Positions 7,964-16,718 of a stretch of DNA of 64,000 nucleotides are shown here, piece by piece. The notes below the pieces were generated by a model. That model was not told where the DNA came from and searched no databases. It saw nothing but the letters and a program-made list of their open reading frames with translations. The stretch is from Prescottella agglutinans (GTDB lineage: Bacteria; Actinomycetota; Actinomycetes; Mycobacteriales; Mycobacteriaceae): positions 310,001 through 374,000 of the forward strand of contig NZ_RKLP01000004.1 of NCBI RefSeq assembly GCF_004011865.1, in the 5' to 3' direction. The position numbers were made by a program, and so were the translations under genes. Every line of letters starts with the position of its first letter. The first letter of the stretch is position 1.

Positions 7964-9157
7964 ATGCCACGATTCGAGCCCGGGCGGTCCCTCCGCACCA
8001 CGATCGGCAAGGCACCCGACCCGGCGTCGGGCGAGGCCGACTCGTCCCTTCCGGCCATCACATTCGACCGGGTGAACGTCGCGTACGGACACGGACGCGG
8101 GGCCACCCGGGCCCTGATCGACTTCAACCTCCGCGTGGCGCGCGGCGAGACCGTCGCCCTGCTCGGCCCCAGCGGCTCGGGCAAGTCCACCGCGCTCAAG
8201 GCACTGGCCGGGTTCACCCGACCGGTGTCGGGCACGGTCCGCCTCGGCGGCCGGGACGTCACCGACCTGCCGCCCGCCAAGCGGGGTATCGGCGTCGTCG
8301 TCCAGTCGTACGCCCTATTCCCGCACATGCGGGTCGCCGAGAACGTCGCGTTCGGTCTTCGCGCGCACCGGGTTCCGCGCGCCGAGATCGCCGGCCGCGT
8401 GTCCGACGCCCTCGCGATGGTCGGGATGTCGGCGTACGGCAAGCGCTTTCCGCGCGAGCTGTCCGGTGGCCAGCAACAGCGCGTGGCGATCGCCCGCGCG
8501 CTGGCGATCCGGCCGAAGGTGCTGCTGCTCGACGAGCCCCTCGCGGCCCTGGACGCGCAACTGCGCCAGAGCATGCTCACCGAACTGCAGGAGTTGCGGG
8601 CCGCGCTGCCGGACACCGCGATGCTGTACGTCACCCACGACCAGTCCGAGGCCCTCGCGCTCGCGGACCGGATCGCGGTGATGCGCGACGCCCGCCTGGT
8701 GGACGTCGACACCACCGAGAACCTGTGGAAGCGCCCGCCGAGCAGCTTCACGGCGGCGTTCCTCGGGGGCGCGAACCTGCTGCCGTGCAACGTGACCCGC
8801 GTGATCGGGACGTCGGCGCTGGTCTCGGTGGGCGGCACGCCCGTCACCGCACACGCCCCGCAACCCGAGATCGGCCGCACCGAATGGGAGTCCGACGCCG
8901 ACGCGCTGCTCTGCCTGCGCCCGCACGCGATCACCCTCACCTCCCCCGCCGAGCGTGGGGCGCTGCCGGGCCGGATCGTCGCCAGCGTGTGGCGCGGCGC
9001 GTCGACCAGAGTGACGATCGCGCTCCCGAGCCTGCCCGAAACACCGATCGACGTCGACGTCCCCGGCCACGACGAGCGTCCCGTCGGCACCGAGGTCGGC
9101 ATGCGGTTCCCCGAGCGCGGTGCCGTGCTGGTGCCGGTTCCGAGGGTGGCGTCGTGA
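7964..9157 (+). CDS. Phosphonate ABC transporter ATP-binding protein (PhnT-like)
   Basis: ATPase of 397 residues. Walker A GPSGSGKST (68-76), Q-loop VVVQSYALFPHM, signature LSGGQQQR (166-173), Walker B VLLLDEP (186-192), and H-loop VTHDQSEA are all intact. The C-terminal about 150 residues form a TOBE/OB regulatory domain as in the spermidine/putrescine-2-aminoethylphosphonate family. An unusual N-terminal extension of about 30 residues precedes the core. Its stop overlaps the permease start (GTGA), indicating translational coupling. It powers uptake together with the two downstream permeases. Confidence 0.9.
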   Translation: MPRFEPGRSLRTTIGKAPDPASGEADSSLPAITFDRVNVAYGHGRGATRALIDFNLRVARGETVALLGPSGSGKSTALKALAGFTRPVSGTVRLGGRDVTDLPPAKRGIGVVVQSYALFPHMRVAENVAFGLRAHRVPRAEIAGRVSDALAMVGMSAYGKRFPRELSGGQQQRVAIARALAIRPKVLLLDEPLAALDAQLRQSMLTELQELRAALPDTAMLYVTHDQSEALALADRIAVMRDARLVDVDTTENLWKRPPSSFTAAFLGGANLLPCNVTRVIGTSALVSVGGTPVTAHAPQPEIGRTEWESDADALLCLRPHAITLTSPAERGALPGRIVASVWRGASTRVTIALPSLPETPIDVDVPGHDERPVGTEVGMRFPERGAVLVPVPRVAS

Positions 9158-10059
9158 CCGCCGTCCTCGAACCCCCCGTCGTCGACGAGGCACCGCTGCG
9201 TAAGGAACCGTCCCGCCGGCGGTCCGGGCTCTGGGTGCTGCCGCCGCTGCTGCTGGTCGTCGGGTTCGCGGTCTACCCGATGGCCCGGGTGCTGGCCGAG
9301 TCCACCGTCACCGACACCGGCCGCGGCTGGTCCACCTGGTCCGAGGTTCTCGGGTCGGCGTCGTTCCGGAACGCGTTGTGGCGCACCGTCGAGGTGGCCG
9401 TCGCATCTACGCTGGGCTGCCTCGTCCTGGGCACCTTCCTGGCGCTCGTGCTCGCCTTCGTGCCGTTCCCCGGGTCCAAGGTGGTGGGCCGGCTGATCGA
9501 CACGATCCTGTCGCTGCCGTCGTTCCTCGTCACGCTCGCGTTCACGTTCCTCTACGGCACCGCCGGCGCCGTGAACGCGCTCATCACCCGGATCACCGGC
9601 GCCGAGCAGGGGCCGCTGAACTTCCTGAACACCCCGCTCGGCGTGATCGCCGCCGAGATCACGTTCTTCACGCCGTTCGTGGTGCGTCCGCTGCTGGCGG
9701 CGTTCTCCCAGATCCCTCGCGACCAACTCGACGTCGCCGCGAGCCTGGGCGCCTCGCCGCTGCGGGTGCTGCGTCAGGTGGTGCTGCCCGAAGCATGGCC
9801 TGCGATGATGGCCGGCGGATCGCTCGTACTGCTGTTGACGCTCAACGAGTTCGGCATCGTGCTGTTCACCGGCGCCAAGGACGTCATGACGCTGCCGGTG
9901 CTGATCTACACGCACGGCATCGTCACGTTCGACCTGCCCGGCGCGGCCGTGATCGCGACGGTCCAGGTGGCGCTGTCGCTCGCCCTGTACGGCGGCTACC
10001 GATTCCTGTTCGCCCGACTGATGGGAGGCAGCCGTGCTGCTGTGGACCCGACGCGCTAG
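9154..10059 (+). CDS. Phosphonate ABC transporter permease 1 (PhnU-like)
   Basis: Integral membrane protein of 301 residues with about six predicted helices; the first is LWVLPPLLLVVGFAVYPMARV. The EAA loop that contacts the ATPase is visible as LDVAASLGASPLRVLRQVVLPEAWPAMMAG (about residues 193-222). GTG start at 9154 overlaps the ATPase stop by four bases; its 3' end overlaps permease 2 by 26 bases. It is one half of a heterodimeric channel. Confidence 0.9.
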   Translation: MTAVLEPPVVDEAPLRKEPSRRRSGLWVLPPLLLVVGFAVYPMARVLAESTVTDTGRGWSTWSEVLGSASFRNALWRTVEVAVASTLGCLVLGTFLALVLAFVPFPGSKVVGRLIDTILSLPSFLVTLAFTFLYGTAGAVNALITRITGAEQGPLNFLNTPLGVIAAEITFFTPFVVRPLLAAFSQIPRDQLDVAASLGASPLRVLRQVVLPEAWPAMMAGGSLVLLLTLNEFGIVLFTGAKDVMTLPVLIYTHGIVTFDLPGAAVIATVQVALSLALYGGYRFLFARLMGGSRAAVDPTR

Positions 10060-10831
10060 GTATCTGACGCTCACGTTCTTCGCGGCGGTGGTCGCGATCG
10101 TGTTCGTCGCGCCGATCGCGACCGTGATCGCGGCCGCCCTCGCGGGGGCCTGGAACGGGCCGTTGCCGTCGGATCTCGGGACGAAGAACCTGTCGGCGGC
10201 GCTGTCCGACGAGAACCTGGCCAGCATGATCGTCAGCCTGCAGACCGCGATCATCGCCGGCGGACTCGCGCTCGTCGTCGGAACCTGGGCGGCACTCGCG
10301 GCGCGGGAGGCGCCGACGTGGCTGCGCAAGGTCACCGACGCGGTGTTCCACCTGCCCGTCGCGCTCCCGTCGGTGGCCATCGGTCTGGGTCTGCTCATCG
10401 CGTTCAACGAGCGACCACTGCTGCTGGGTGGCACCAAGTGGATCGTCATCCTCGCCCACGCGGTGCTGGTGCTGGCGTTCGCGTTCAGTTCGGTCTCCGC
10501 GGCGCTGGATCGCTTCGATCCCGCCTACCGGCAGGCAGCCGAATCCCTGGGTGCCGGGCCGGCCCGGGTGCTGCTCCGGATCACGCTGCCGCTGCTGGTG
10601 CCCGCCCTCGGCGCCGCCGCCGGCCTGTCCGTCGCGCTGTCGATGGGCGAGCTGGGCGCCACGATCATGGTGTACCCGGCGACGTGGAAGACGTTGCCGG
10701 TAGCCATCTTCGGACTCACCGACCGTGGACAGGTGTTCCAGGCCGCCGCGAACACCACCCTGCTGCTCCTGGTCACCCTCCTCGCCCTGCTGGTGCTCGG
10801 GCGGATCCGGGGCCGCGGCGCGGCGCGCTGA
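10034..10831 (+). CDS. Phosphonate ABC transporter permease 2 (PhnV-like)
   Basis: Integral membrane protein of 265 residues starting at the GTG at 10034 inside the end of permease 1 (26-base overlap, different frame). Helices are clear: YLTLTFFAAVVAIVFVAPIATVIAAAL at the N-terminus and TTLLLLVTLLALLVLGRI at the C-terminus. The EAA motif reads YRQAAESLGAGPARVLLRITLPLLVPALG. It is the last gene of the operon; a palindromic repeat six bases after the stop probably ends transcription. Confidence 0.9.
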   Translation: MLLWTRRARYLTLTFFAAVVAIVFVAPIATVIAAALAGAWNGPLPSDLGTKNLSAALSDENLASMIVSLQTAIIAGGLALVVGTWAALAAREAPTWLRKVTDAVFHLPVALPSVAIGLGLLIAFNERPLLLGGTKWIVILAHAVLVLAFAFSSVSAALDRFDPAYRQAAESLGAGPARVLLRITLPLLVPALGAAAGLSVALSMGELGATIMVYPATWKTLPVAIFGLTDRGQVFQAAANTTLLLLVTLLALLVLGRIRGRGAAR

Positions 10832-10836
10832 CCCCG

Positions 10837-10914
10837 CTCGGTCTGATCGTCCATTCTTCGCTCCGCCGCGCGGAATCCCGCGTCCCCGGGCCAGGAATAG
10901 GCGATCAGGCCGAG
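10837..10914. repeat. REP-like intergenic palindromic element, copy 1
   Basis: Long inverted repeat: left arm CTCGGTCTGATCG (10837-10849) pairs with CGATCAGGCCGAG (10902-10914) with one G-U type mismatch, and pairing continues inward through TCCATTC/GGAATAGG. The loop carries an internal GCGGAATCCCGC-like palindrome. It lies between convergent genes and overlaps the last codons of the SGNH gene. A second, similar element is at 13998-14067. Confidence 0.6.
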
Positions 10915-11696
10915 AACGTATCCTGCTCGCCCGCCCGCCGGACCGGAGTAAGTTCCGGACGCTTCGCGACGCGACCGGCGCCCGACGACGTTCCGCGCAC
11001 GCGGCGCCCGAGCCACGGCCCGAGGAACCGGACCGCCCAATCGGTGTCGGAACGGATTCGCCCGAGCACGGTGACCGGCGGCAGCGGACCCAGACTGTCC
11101 TGCCAGCTCAGGTCGGTGCCGGGCACTCCCAGCACCGTGGCCGCGGCCGCGGCCAGACGGTCGTGTCCATCCGCGTTGAGGTGCAGTCGATCCCAGCTCC
11201 ACAGCCGCGGGTCCGTCGCGACCGGGTACACCTCGAGGTCGATCACCGCGACATCGTGGCGTGCCGCGGCCGCCCGGATCTCCGTGTTCAGCGCCGAGAT
11301 CCGGGCCATGATCGCGCGGCCGCCCGGCATGCCCGCCCCGAGCGTGGGGAACGCCATCGTCAGCACCCGGGCACCCGACGCGGTCAGCGCCTCGAACGCG
11401 ATCTCCAGTTCGGCTGCGATCGCGACAGGTTCGAACTTCGGTCGCAGCAGGTCGTTCACGCCGGCGACGACGGATGCCAGGTCGGGTTCCAGCGCCAACG
11501 CCGGGGCCAACTGCTCCTCCCGCACCTGGCGGGCCAGCCGGCCCCGGATCGCGAGGTTGGCGTAGAGCATCTCGGGGTTGATCTCCGCGAGCCGCTCGGC
11601 GAGCCGGTCCGCCCAGCCTCGGTAACCCAGCAGGTCGTCGCCGTCGTTGAGTCCTTCGCTCTGGCTGTCACCGATCGCCACGAACCGACTGAACAC
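10905..11696 (-). CDS. SGNH/GDSL-family hydrolase
   Basis: Predicted esterase or lipase of 263 residues. The four SGNH blocks are visible: block I AIGDSQSEG with the catalytic Ser near the N-terminus, the Gly block (NLAIRG), block III GVNDLL with Asn, and block V DRLHLNADGH with the Asp-His pair near residue 190. No signal peptide, so probably cytoplasmic. GTG start at 11696. It is convergent with the phosphonate operon and divergent from the HEAT-like gene. The natural substrate is unknown. Confidence 0.85.
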   Translation of the reverse strand: MFSRFVAIGDSQSEGLNDGDDLLGYRGWADRLAERLAEINPEMLYANLAIRGRLARQVREEQLAPALALEPDLASVVAGVNDLLRPKFEPVAIAAELEIAFEALTASGARVLTMAFPTLGAGMPGGRAIMARISALNTEIRAAAARHDVAVIDLEVYPVATDPRLWSWDRLHLNADGHDRLAAAAATVLGVPGTDLSWQDSLGPLPPVTVLGRIRSDTDWAVRFLGPWLGRRVRGTSSGAGRVAKRPELTPVRRAGEQDTFSA

Positions 11697-11816
11697 GGTC
11701 CCTCCTCATCTCAGCTTCCGCGGTGCGACGAGCCTAGACCTCGTGTCCTCCCCCGCCGAACACGCTCCCGGCGATGGCAGACTCCTCGGCGACCACCCAC
11801 GCGAGCAAGGAGACCC

Positions 11817-13988
11817 ATGAACAGCGTGCACTGGCGCACCCACCTCGCCGAGGTCGACTGGCCGACGCTGGAGCACGCATACGGCGATGCGAGCGATGTG
11901 CCCGGCTGGATCGAGGGGCTGGCCGACGCGGAGACGGTCGAGGAGTCGCTGCACGAGCTGTGGGCGGCGGTGTTGCACCAGGGCACCCTCTACGACTCGA
12001 CCGCGCCGGCGATGGCGTCGATCGCGTCGCTGCTCGGCGCACGGCAAGCCGCGGATGCGGAGGGCACCGCGTGGCTGCTGCTGATGTTCGCCGACGCGGT
12101 GCACGACTACGAACAGGTCGAGGTGGACGACACCGAGACGTCCGCCCTGGTCCGGTCGGCCCGAGACTCGTTGGCCGGGATCGCGGCGCTCGTACGACCG
12201 CTGATCGCCGACGACGGCTCCGAGGCCGCGGCCGCCGCGCTGCTGCAGGCCGCGGCGCGCACGACCGCGCCCGCTGCCCTCGACACGCTCGCGGCGCGGG
12301 CGAGCACGCGCCCGTCGGCGCAGGTCGAGCAGGCATGTGTCGCCGCGCTCACCACTCTCGGTGTCGACGTCTCGGCGGCGCTCGCCGACGCGGATGCCGG
12401 CCTGGTGATGGCGGCGACCCTCGCGCGGATCGCGGCCGGCGGCACCGACAGCGCCGACCTCGACACGCTGGTAGCGGGATGGGAGCTCGCCGTCGAGGTC
12501 GCGCCGCACATCGCGTTCGGTGTCGGAAACCTCCCCGAGTGGTTGAGCGCGGTCAACCCCGAGGCATCGGCTCACGTTCTGGCCGCGCTGCCGACGCCGG
12601 ACGAGACGACGATCGCAGGGCTCGTCGATGTCGTCCTCCGTTCCCGCAGCAGCGCTCCGGCGGCGGTCCGGCGTCTGCTGGCACTCGCGGCGCTCCCCGA
12701 CGCCGGGCCGGAGACGATGATCGCAGCGCTCCGGCAGTGCCCACCCACGCCCGAGGTCTGCGACTCGCTCGTCGCCCTCGCCGAAGAGGTCACTGCCGGG
12801 GGAAGCTCCGCCGTCGGGTCGAGCACGTTCGACACGGATGCTCGGGCAGATGCCGCCCTCGCCCTGCTGCGAGCCGGCGACGGACGATGGGCTCGCCCGA
12901 TGGCCCAGGCCCTGCTCACGAACCCCGCCGCCCGCGGCCTCATGGTTGCCACCTCCGCGTCGGGGCGTTCCGCGCTCGGCTACGCACTCGTCCGCGAGCA
13001 GGCACCGTCCGCCACCATGCTCGTCGCCGGTATCCGGCAGGCGCTGCGCCAACAGCCACCGGCCGATCCGGCCCGCGACGGCGCCGGACACTTGATCGAC
13101 CTGCTCGGCTCGTGGCCGGCCGAGGCCGCCGCCGGCGCATTGCCCGAGGTTCGGGAGCTGCTGCCGGTCGCGCCGAAGCAGGCCGCCGCCGCGCTCGCGG
13201 CGTGGGGCGACGCCGCGAGCATCGACCGCATCCGCGAGGTCGGCGTCACCGGCGACGCGACCGTGCTCCTCGCCCTCGCACGGCTGACGAAGGATGCGGA
13301 CGACTTCCACCGCGTCCTCGACGCCGACCTCGAGTACAGGGAGTCGGAGGTGCTCGCGCACTGGGCCGACCGCACCGACCCGCGCTTCCTCGGCTGGTGC
13401 CGCAGCCTCGTCGGCGAGGAGCCCGCGACGAGCGACTACCAGCGAAGCGACCAGACCACCGCGCTACGCATCCTCGCGGCCGTCGACTCGGGCGAGGCCG
13501 CCGCCGGGTGGCCTGTGCTGCGCGGCATCATCGACGCCGGTCGCGGTCCGATCGAGGAAGCCATCGGTCTCGCGCTCGATTGGCGGGCCCAGCAGGTGCT
13601 GGCGCCCGAGGCGCGGACCGACCTCGAGGCGTTGCTCGCCGATCTCGTGGTCACCGGCCGCAAGGACTACAACGGTCCGCTCGTCAAGACGAGCGCCGCC
13701 GCCGCGATCGCCGTCCTCGACCTCGGGCTGCCCCTGCCCGGATCCCCCGCGCGCATCGCGAAGGTGGTCGCGGGTGCCGTGTCCGACCGGTGGGCGCGCG
13801 ACGCCGGCCTCAAGCTCGCCGAGCGGCTGGCGGCCGCGCCGGCACCGGTTCGCCGCGCGGCCGCGAAAGGGCTCCGGTCCCTCGTGGACCGCGACGAGCG
13901 ATTCGACTCCAGCGGCGACGTCGCGGTCGAGGACACGCGAGCCGTTGCCCGCCTGCGCCCGATCCTGCACGAGCTGGAGACCGCGTGA
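11817..13988 (+). CDS. Large HEAT-repeat-like protein, function unknown
   Basis: Protein of 723 residues, soluble, made almost entirely of short amphipathic helix pairs rich in Ala, Leu, Asp and Glu, as in alpha-solenoid (HEAT/ARM-like) scaffolds. Repeating patterns such as ...AAAALLQAAARTTAPAALDTLAARAS..., ...AAVRRLLALAALPDAGPETMIAALRQ... and ...AIGLALDWRAQQVLAPEARTDLEALLADL... recur at about 30-40 residue spacing. No enzymatic motif or membrane segment was found. The ATG at 11817 has AAGGAGA seven bases upstream. It stands alone between the SGNH gene and a repeat element. Likely a protein-interaction scaffold, which is inference only. Confidence 0.6.
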   Translation: MNSVHWRTHLAEVDWPTLEHAYGDASDVPGWIEGLADAETVEESLHELWAAVLHQGTLYDSTAPAMASIASLLGARQAADAEGTAWLLLMFADAVHDYEQVEVDDTETSALVRSARDSLAGIAALVRPLIADDGSEAAAAALLQAAARTTAPAALDTLAARASTRPSAQVEQACVAALTTLGVDVSAALADADAGLVMAATLARIAAGGTDSADLDTLVAGWELAVEVAPHIAFGVGNLPEWLSAVNPEASAHVLAALPTPDETTIAGLVDVVLRSRSSAPAAVRRLLALAALPDAGPETMIAALRQCPPTPEVCDSLVALAEEVTAGGSSAVGSSTFDTDARADAALALLRAGDGRWARPMAQALLTNPAARGLMVATSASGRSALGYALVREQAPSATMLVAGIRQALRQQPPADPARDGAGHLIDLLGSWPAEAAAGALPEVRELLPVAPKQAAAALAAWGDAASIDRIREVGVTGDATVLLALARLTKDADDFHRVLDADLEYRESEVLAHWADRTDPRFLGWCRSLVGEEPATSDYQRSDQTTALRILAAVDSGEAAAGWPVLRGIIDAGRGPIEEAIGLALDWRAQQVLAPEARTDLEALLADLVVTGRKDYNGPLVKTSAAAAIAVLDLGLPLPGSPARIAKVVAGAVSDRWARDAGLKLAERLAAAPAPVRRAAAKGLRSLVDRDERFDSSGDVAVEDTRAVARLRPILHELETA

Positions 13989-13997
13989 CCGAACCGA

Positions 13998-14067
13998 GCC
14001 TGAGCGCCCACTCCTGCGCCGAGACCGCGGAATTCCGCGGAAACGGGCGACGAATGGGCGCTCAGGC
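13998..14067. repeat. REP-like intergenic palindromic element, copy 2
   Basis: Outer arms GCCTGAGCGCCCA (13998-14010) and TGGGCGCTCAGGC (14055-14067) are perfectly complementary over 13 bases. The centre holds a perfect 16-bp palindrome CCGCGGAATTCCGCGG (14025-14040). The design and sequence match the element at 10837-10914. It lies between convergent genes and can act as a bidirectional terminator. Confidence 0.68.
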
Positions 14068-14073
14068 CGAACG

Positions 14074-15699
14074 TCACTGACCCTGGCGCAGGATGTACCG
14101 CTGAACCTTGCCGCTGGGGGTCTTGGGCAGGTGCGGCACGAAGTGCACGGTGCGCGGGTAGGCGTGCGCCGCGAACTTCTTCTTCACCAGCTGCTGCAGA
14201 TCCTTCTCGAGCTCGTCGGTGCCCTCGACGCCGGAGCGCAGGACGACGAACGCCTCGAGCACCTCGCCGCGCAACTGGTCGGGCATGCCGACGACGGCGG
14301 CCTCGACGACGTCGTCGTGCATCACCAGCACGCTCTCGACGTCGAACGGGCCGATGCGGTAGCCGGCCATGATGATCACGTCGTCGTCGCGGGAGGAGAA
14401 GAAGAACCGGCCCTGCTCGTCAACCTGCCCGGCGTCGCCGGTGATGTACCAGCGGCCGTCCGGCGTGAAGCGCGCCGCGGTCTTCTCGGGGGCGTCGCTG
14501 TAGCCGGTGAACCACATCAGCGGGCTGCCCTGGGTGTCGATCGCGACGCGGCCGGGGGTGTTCGGCGGGGCGATCTCGTCGGCGTCGTCGGCGAGGACGG
14601 CGCAGCTCCAGCCGGGCAGGGGACGCCCCATCGAGCCGGGGACGACGTCCTCGCGCAGCCCGTCGGCCCACGCGTTGATGATGAACATGCCGTGCTCGGT
14701 CTGCCCGTACTGGTCGTGGACGGTCACACCCAGTTCGGACTCCGACCATGCGATGACGTCGGGGGTGAGGGGCTCACCGGCCGACGACGCGCGGCGCAGC
14801 GTCACCGACTCCGGGACGGGGGTCTCGTCGGCCCGAAGGCTGCGGTACACCGTGGGGGCGGCGGCGAAGTTGGTGACACCGAAGCGCTCCATCACCTGCC
14901 ACGTCAGCGGCGCCGAGAAGCCGGCGTGCAGCAGGATGCTGCGGATGCCGGACGCCATCGGGCCGAGCAGCGCGTAGTACAGGCCGTACGCCCACCCCGG
15001 ATCGGCGGCGTTCCAGAACACGTCGTCCTCGCGCACGTCGAGACCCAGCTCGATGTAGGAGCGGAACGCCGCGAGCGCACGGATCGGCACCGGAACCCCC
15101 TTGGGGCTGCCGGTGGTGCCACTGGTGAACAAACGCACGATCGGGGCATCGCCGCCCAGCGCCACCGCGGCACCGCGCGGGTCGTCGGCCGTGTAGCCCG
15201 CCACCAGGGCGTCGAACGCCAGAGCGCCCTCGGCCTCACCGCCCGCGACGACGACGCGCCACGACGGGTTCGCGGGCATGTCGTCGCCGGGCGCGAGCTT
15301 GTCGACCTGATTCGCGTCGGAGATCACGACCTTGGCGCCGCTCGCCTCGAGCCGGAACGCGATCGCCGGCGGCGCGAACGCGGTGAACAGCGGGACATGG
15401 ACGGCCCCGCGACGCCAGATACCCAGCAGCGCGACGACCAGGTCGGCAGACTTGCCCATGAGCGTCGCGACGCAGTCACCGGGCTCGACGCCGAGGTCGG
15501 CGAGGGCCGCCGCGAAACGGGTGGACTGCTCACGCAGCCAGCCGTACGTAAGATCGGTCGACGACAGGTCGCTCTCGACGACCGTGAACGCCACCGCGTC
15601 GGCCGGATGCCGATCGCACAGCAGCTCCGCGGCGCACGCCTGCGGGGTGTCGTACTGCGCCAGAAGCTCGCGCACGCGGGTGGTGGTGTCGACGGTCAT
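14074..15699 (-). CDS. AMP-dependent acyl-CoA synthetase (acetyl-CoA synthetase-like)
   Basis: ANL-superfamily ligase of 541 residues that activates a carboxylic acid through an acyl-adenylate to its CoA thioester. Seen: P-loop LFTSGTTGSPKGVP (about 188-201), acyl-AMP contact YGQTEHG, GDAGQVDEQGRFFFSSRDDDVI hinge region, and C-terminal catalytic Lys in PKTPSGKVQR. ATG at 15699 is preferred over the GTG at 15705 because GAGGAG then has proper spacing. Divergent from a LuxR-type regulator across about 100 bases. The motif FTAFAPPAIAFRLE is shared with acetate/medium-chain/aromatic ligases, so the substrate stays open. Confidence 0.88.
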   Translation of the reverse strand: MTVDTTTRVRELLAQYDTPQACAAELLCDRHPADAVAFTVVESDLSSTDLTYGWLREQSTRFAAALADLGVEPGDCVATLMGKSADLVVALLGIWRRGAVHVPLFTAFAPPAIAFRLEASGAKVVISDANQVDKLAPGDDMPANPSWRVVVAGGEAEGALAFDALVAGYTADDPRGAAVALGGDAPIVRLFTSGTTGSPKGVPVPIRALAAFRSYIELGLDVREDDVFWNAADPGWAYGLYYALLGPMASGIRSILLHAGFSAPLTWQVMERFGVTNFAAAPTVYRSLRADETPVPESVTLRRASSAGEPLTPDVIAWSESELGVTVHDQYGQTEHGMFIINAWADGLREDVVPGSMGRPLPGWSCAVLADDADEIAPPNTPGRVAIDTQGSPLMWFTGYSDAPEKTAARFTPDGRWYITGDAGQVDEQGRFFFSSRDDDVIIMAGYRIGPFDVESVLVMHDDVVEAAVVGMPDQLRGEVLEAFVVLRSGVEGTDELEKDLQQLVKKKFAAHAYPRTVHFVPHLPKTPSGKVQRYILRQGQ

Positions 15700-15802
15700 C
15701 GTCACTCCTCGTCGTCGGGGCCCAGCTCACCATCGGGCCTTCATCCCCCCTATGATCCGAGTCACAGCCTCGACCCACTACCCCCGGAAAGGGGTGAAGA
15801 GG

Positions 15803-16669
15803 ATGCCGATCGACACCACGGCCCTTCTTCGTCCACGCGACCGTGATGCGCTACGCACCGAGCTCCGCAAAATCGCCTCTACCGGCGTCGTTCCCGTCGT
15901 CTTCGGCGGCGAGGTCCAGAACAGCACGCTGCACCTGGGCGAGTTCGTGGGCACCTTCACCGACGGCCTACGCGGTCTCGCGGTCCGCGAGAGTTCGGGA
16001 CTCGGTGGACGGGTCGTCGAGCGGAAGAATCCGATCGCGGTCCACGACTACGGCCGCGCCCGGACCATCACCCACCACTACGACGGACCCGTCCTCGCGG
16101 AGGGGCTCTGCTCGGTGCTGGCGGTGCCCGTGGTCGTCCGCGGGAACTCCCGCGCCGTCATGTACGCCGCGATCCGCGAACGCGTCCAGTTGGGCGATCG
16201 GATCGCCGACGTGATGATGCAGGCCGGCCGCCGGCTCGCGAACGAGATCGCCATCCGCGACGAGGTGGACCGCCGGGTCCAGTTGCTCGACGCCGCGGCC
16301 GCCGAACACACCGCACACGCGGTGGACACCGAGGAGATCCGCGACGTGTACGCGGAACTGCGCAGCATCGCGCAGACGGTGCAGCAACCCGAACTCCAGG
16401 AGCGGCTGCGGGCCCTGTCCGGCCGGCTGGCGGCAGTCGGCTCCCCCGACGGGACGACGCGGCCGGAGACGTCCGTCACGCTGTCGCCCCGCGAGATCGA
16501 CGTCCTCAGCCACGCCGCGCTCGGGTGCACCAACGCCGATATCGCCGAACGAATTTCGGTGAAGCCGGAGACGGTCAAGAGCTACCTACGCAGCGCCATG
16601 AGCAAGCTGGACGCCCGTTCGCGCCGCGAGGCGGTGGTCACCGCCCGCCGACTCGGACTGCTCCCGTAG
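15803..16669 (+). CDS. LuxR-type response regulator with GAF-like sensor domain
   Basis: Protein of 288 residues: an N-terminal GAF-like domain (about residues 20-150, with GLGGRVVERKNPIAVHDYG and LCSVLAVPVVVRG), a helical linker (about 150-215), and a C-terminal LuxR helix-turn-helix (LSPREIDVLSHAALGCTNADIAERISVKPETVKSYLRSAMSKL, about 228-270). ATG at 15803 with AAGAGG upstream. Divergent from the acyl-CoA synthetase, which it probably controls in response to a small aromatic or acyl ligand; this pairing is common in rhodococci from memory, but the ligand is inferred. Confidence 0.83.
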   Translation: MPIDTTALLRPRDRDALRTELRKIASTGVVPVVFGGEVQNSTLHLGEFVGTFTDGLRGLAVRESSGLGGRVVERKNPIAVHDYGRARTITHHYDGPVLAEGLCSVLAVPVVVRGNSRAVMYAAIRERVQLGDRIADVMMQAGRRLANEIAIRDEVDRRVQLLDAAAAEHTAHAVDTEEIRDVYAELRSIAQTVQQPELQERLRALSGRLAAVGSPDGTTRPETSVTLSPREIDVLSHAALGCTNADIAERISVKPETVKSYLRSAMSKLDARSRREAVVTARRLGLLP

Positions 16670-16682
16670 TCGGACGATTTTC

Positions 16683-16696
16683 TGGAACACGTTCCA
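16683..16696. promoter_or_regulatory. Putative KstR-type operator
   Basis: TGGAACACGTTCCA fits the KstR consensus TnnAACnnGTTnnA exactly and is a 6-bp inverted repeat around AC. It ends 22 bases before the ATG of the NTF2/SnoaL-like gene, a typical repressor position. Confidence 0.58.
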
Positions 16697-16718
16697 CCGC
16701 TGTGCCATACTCGCGGCC

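Noticed and set aside
6880-10449. A 1189-codon open frame on the minus strand
   Set aside because: It is antisense to the phosphonate ABC transporter genes, which have intact catalytic motifs; no family features on this strand.
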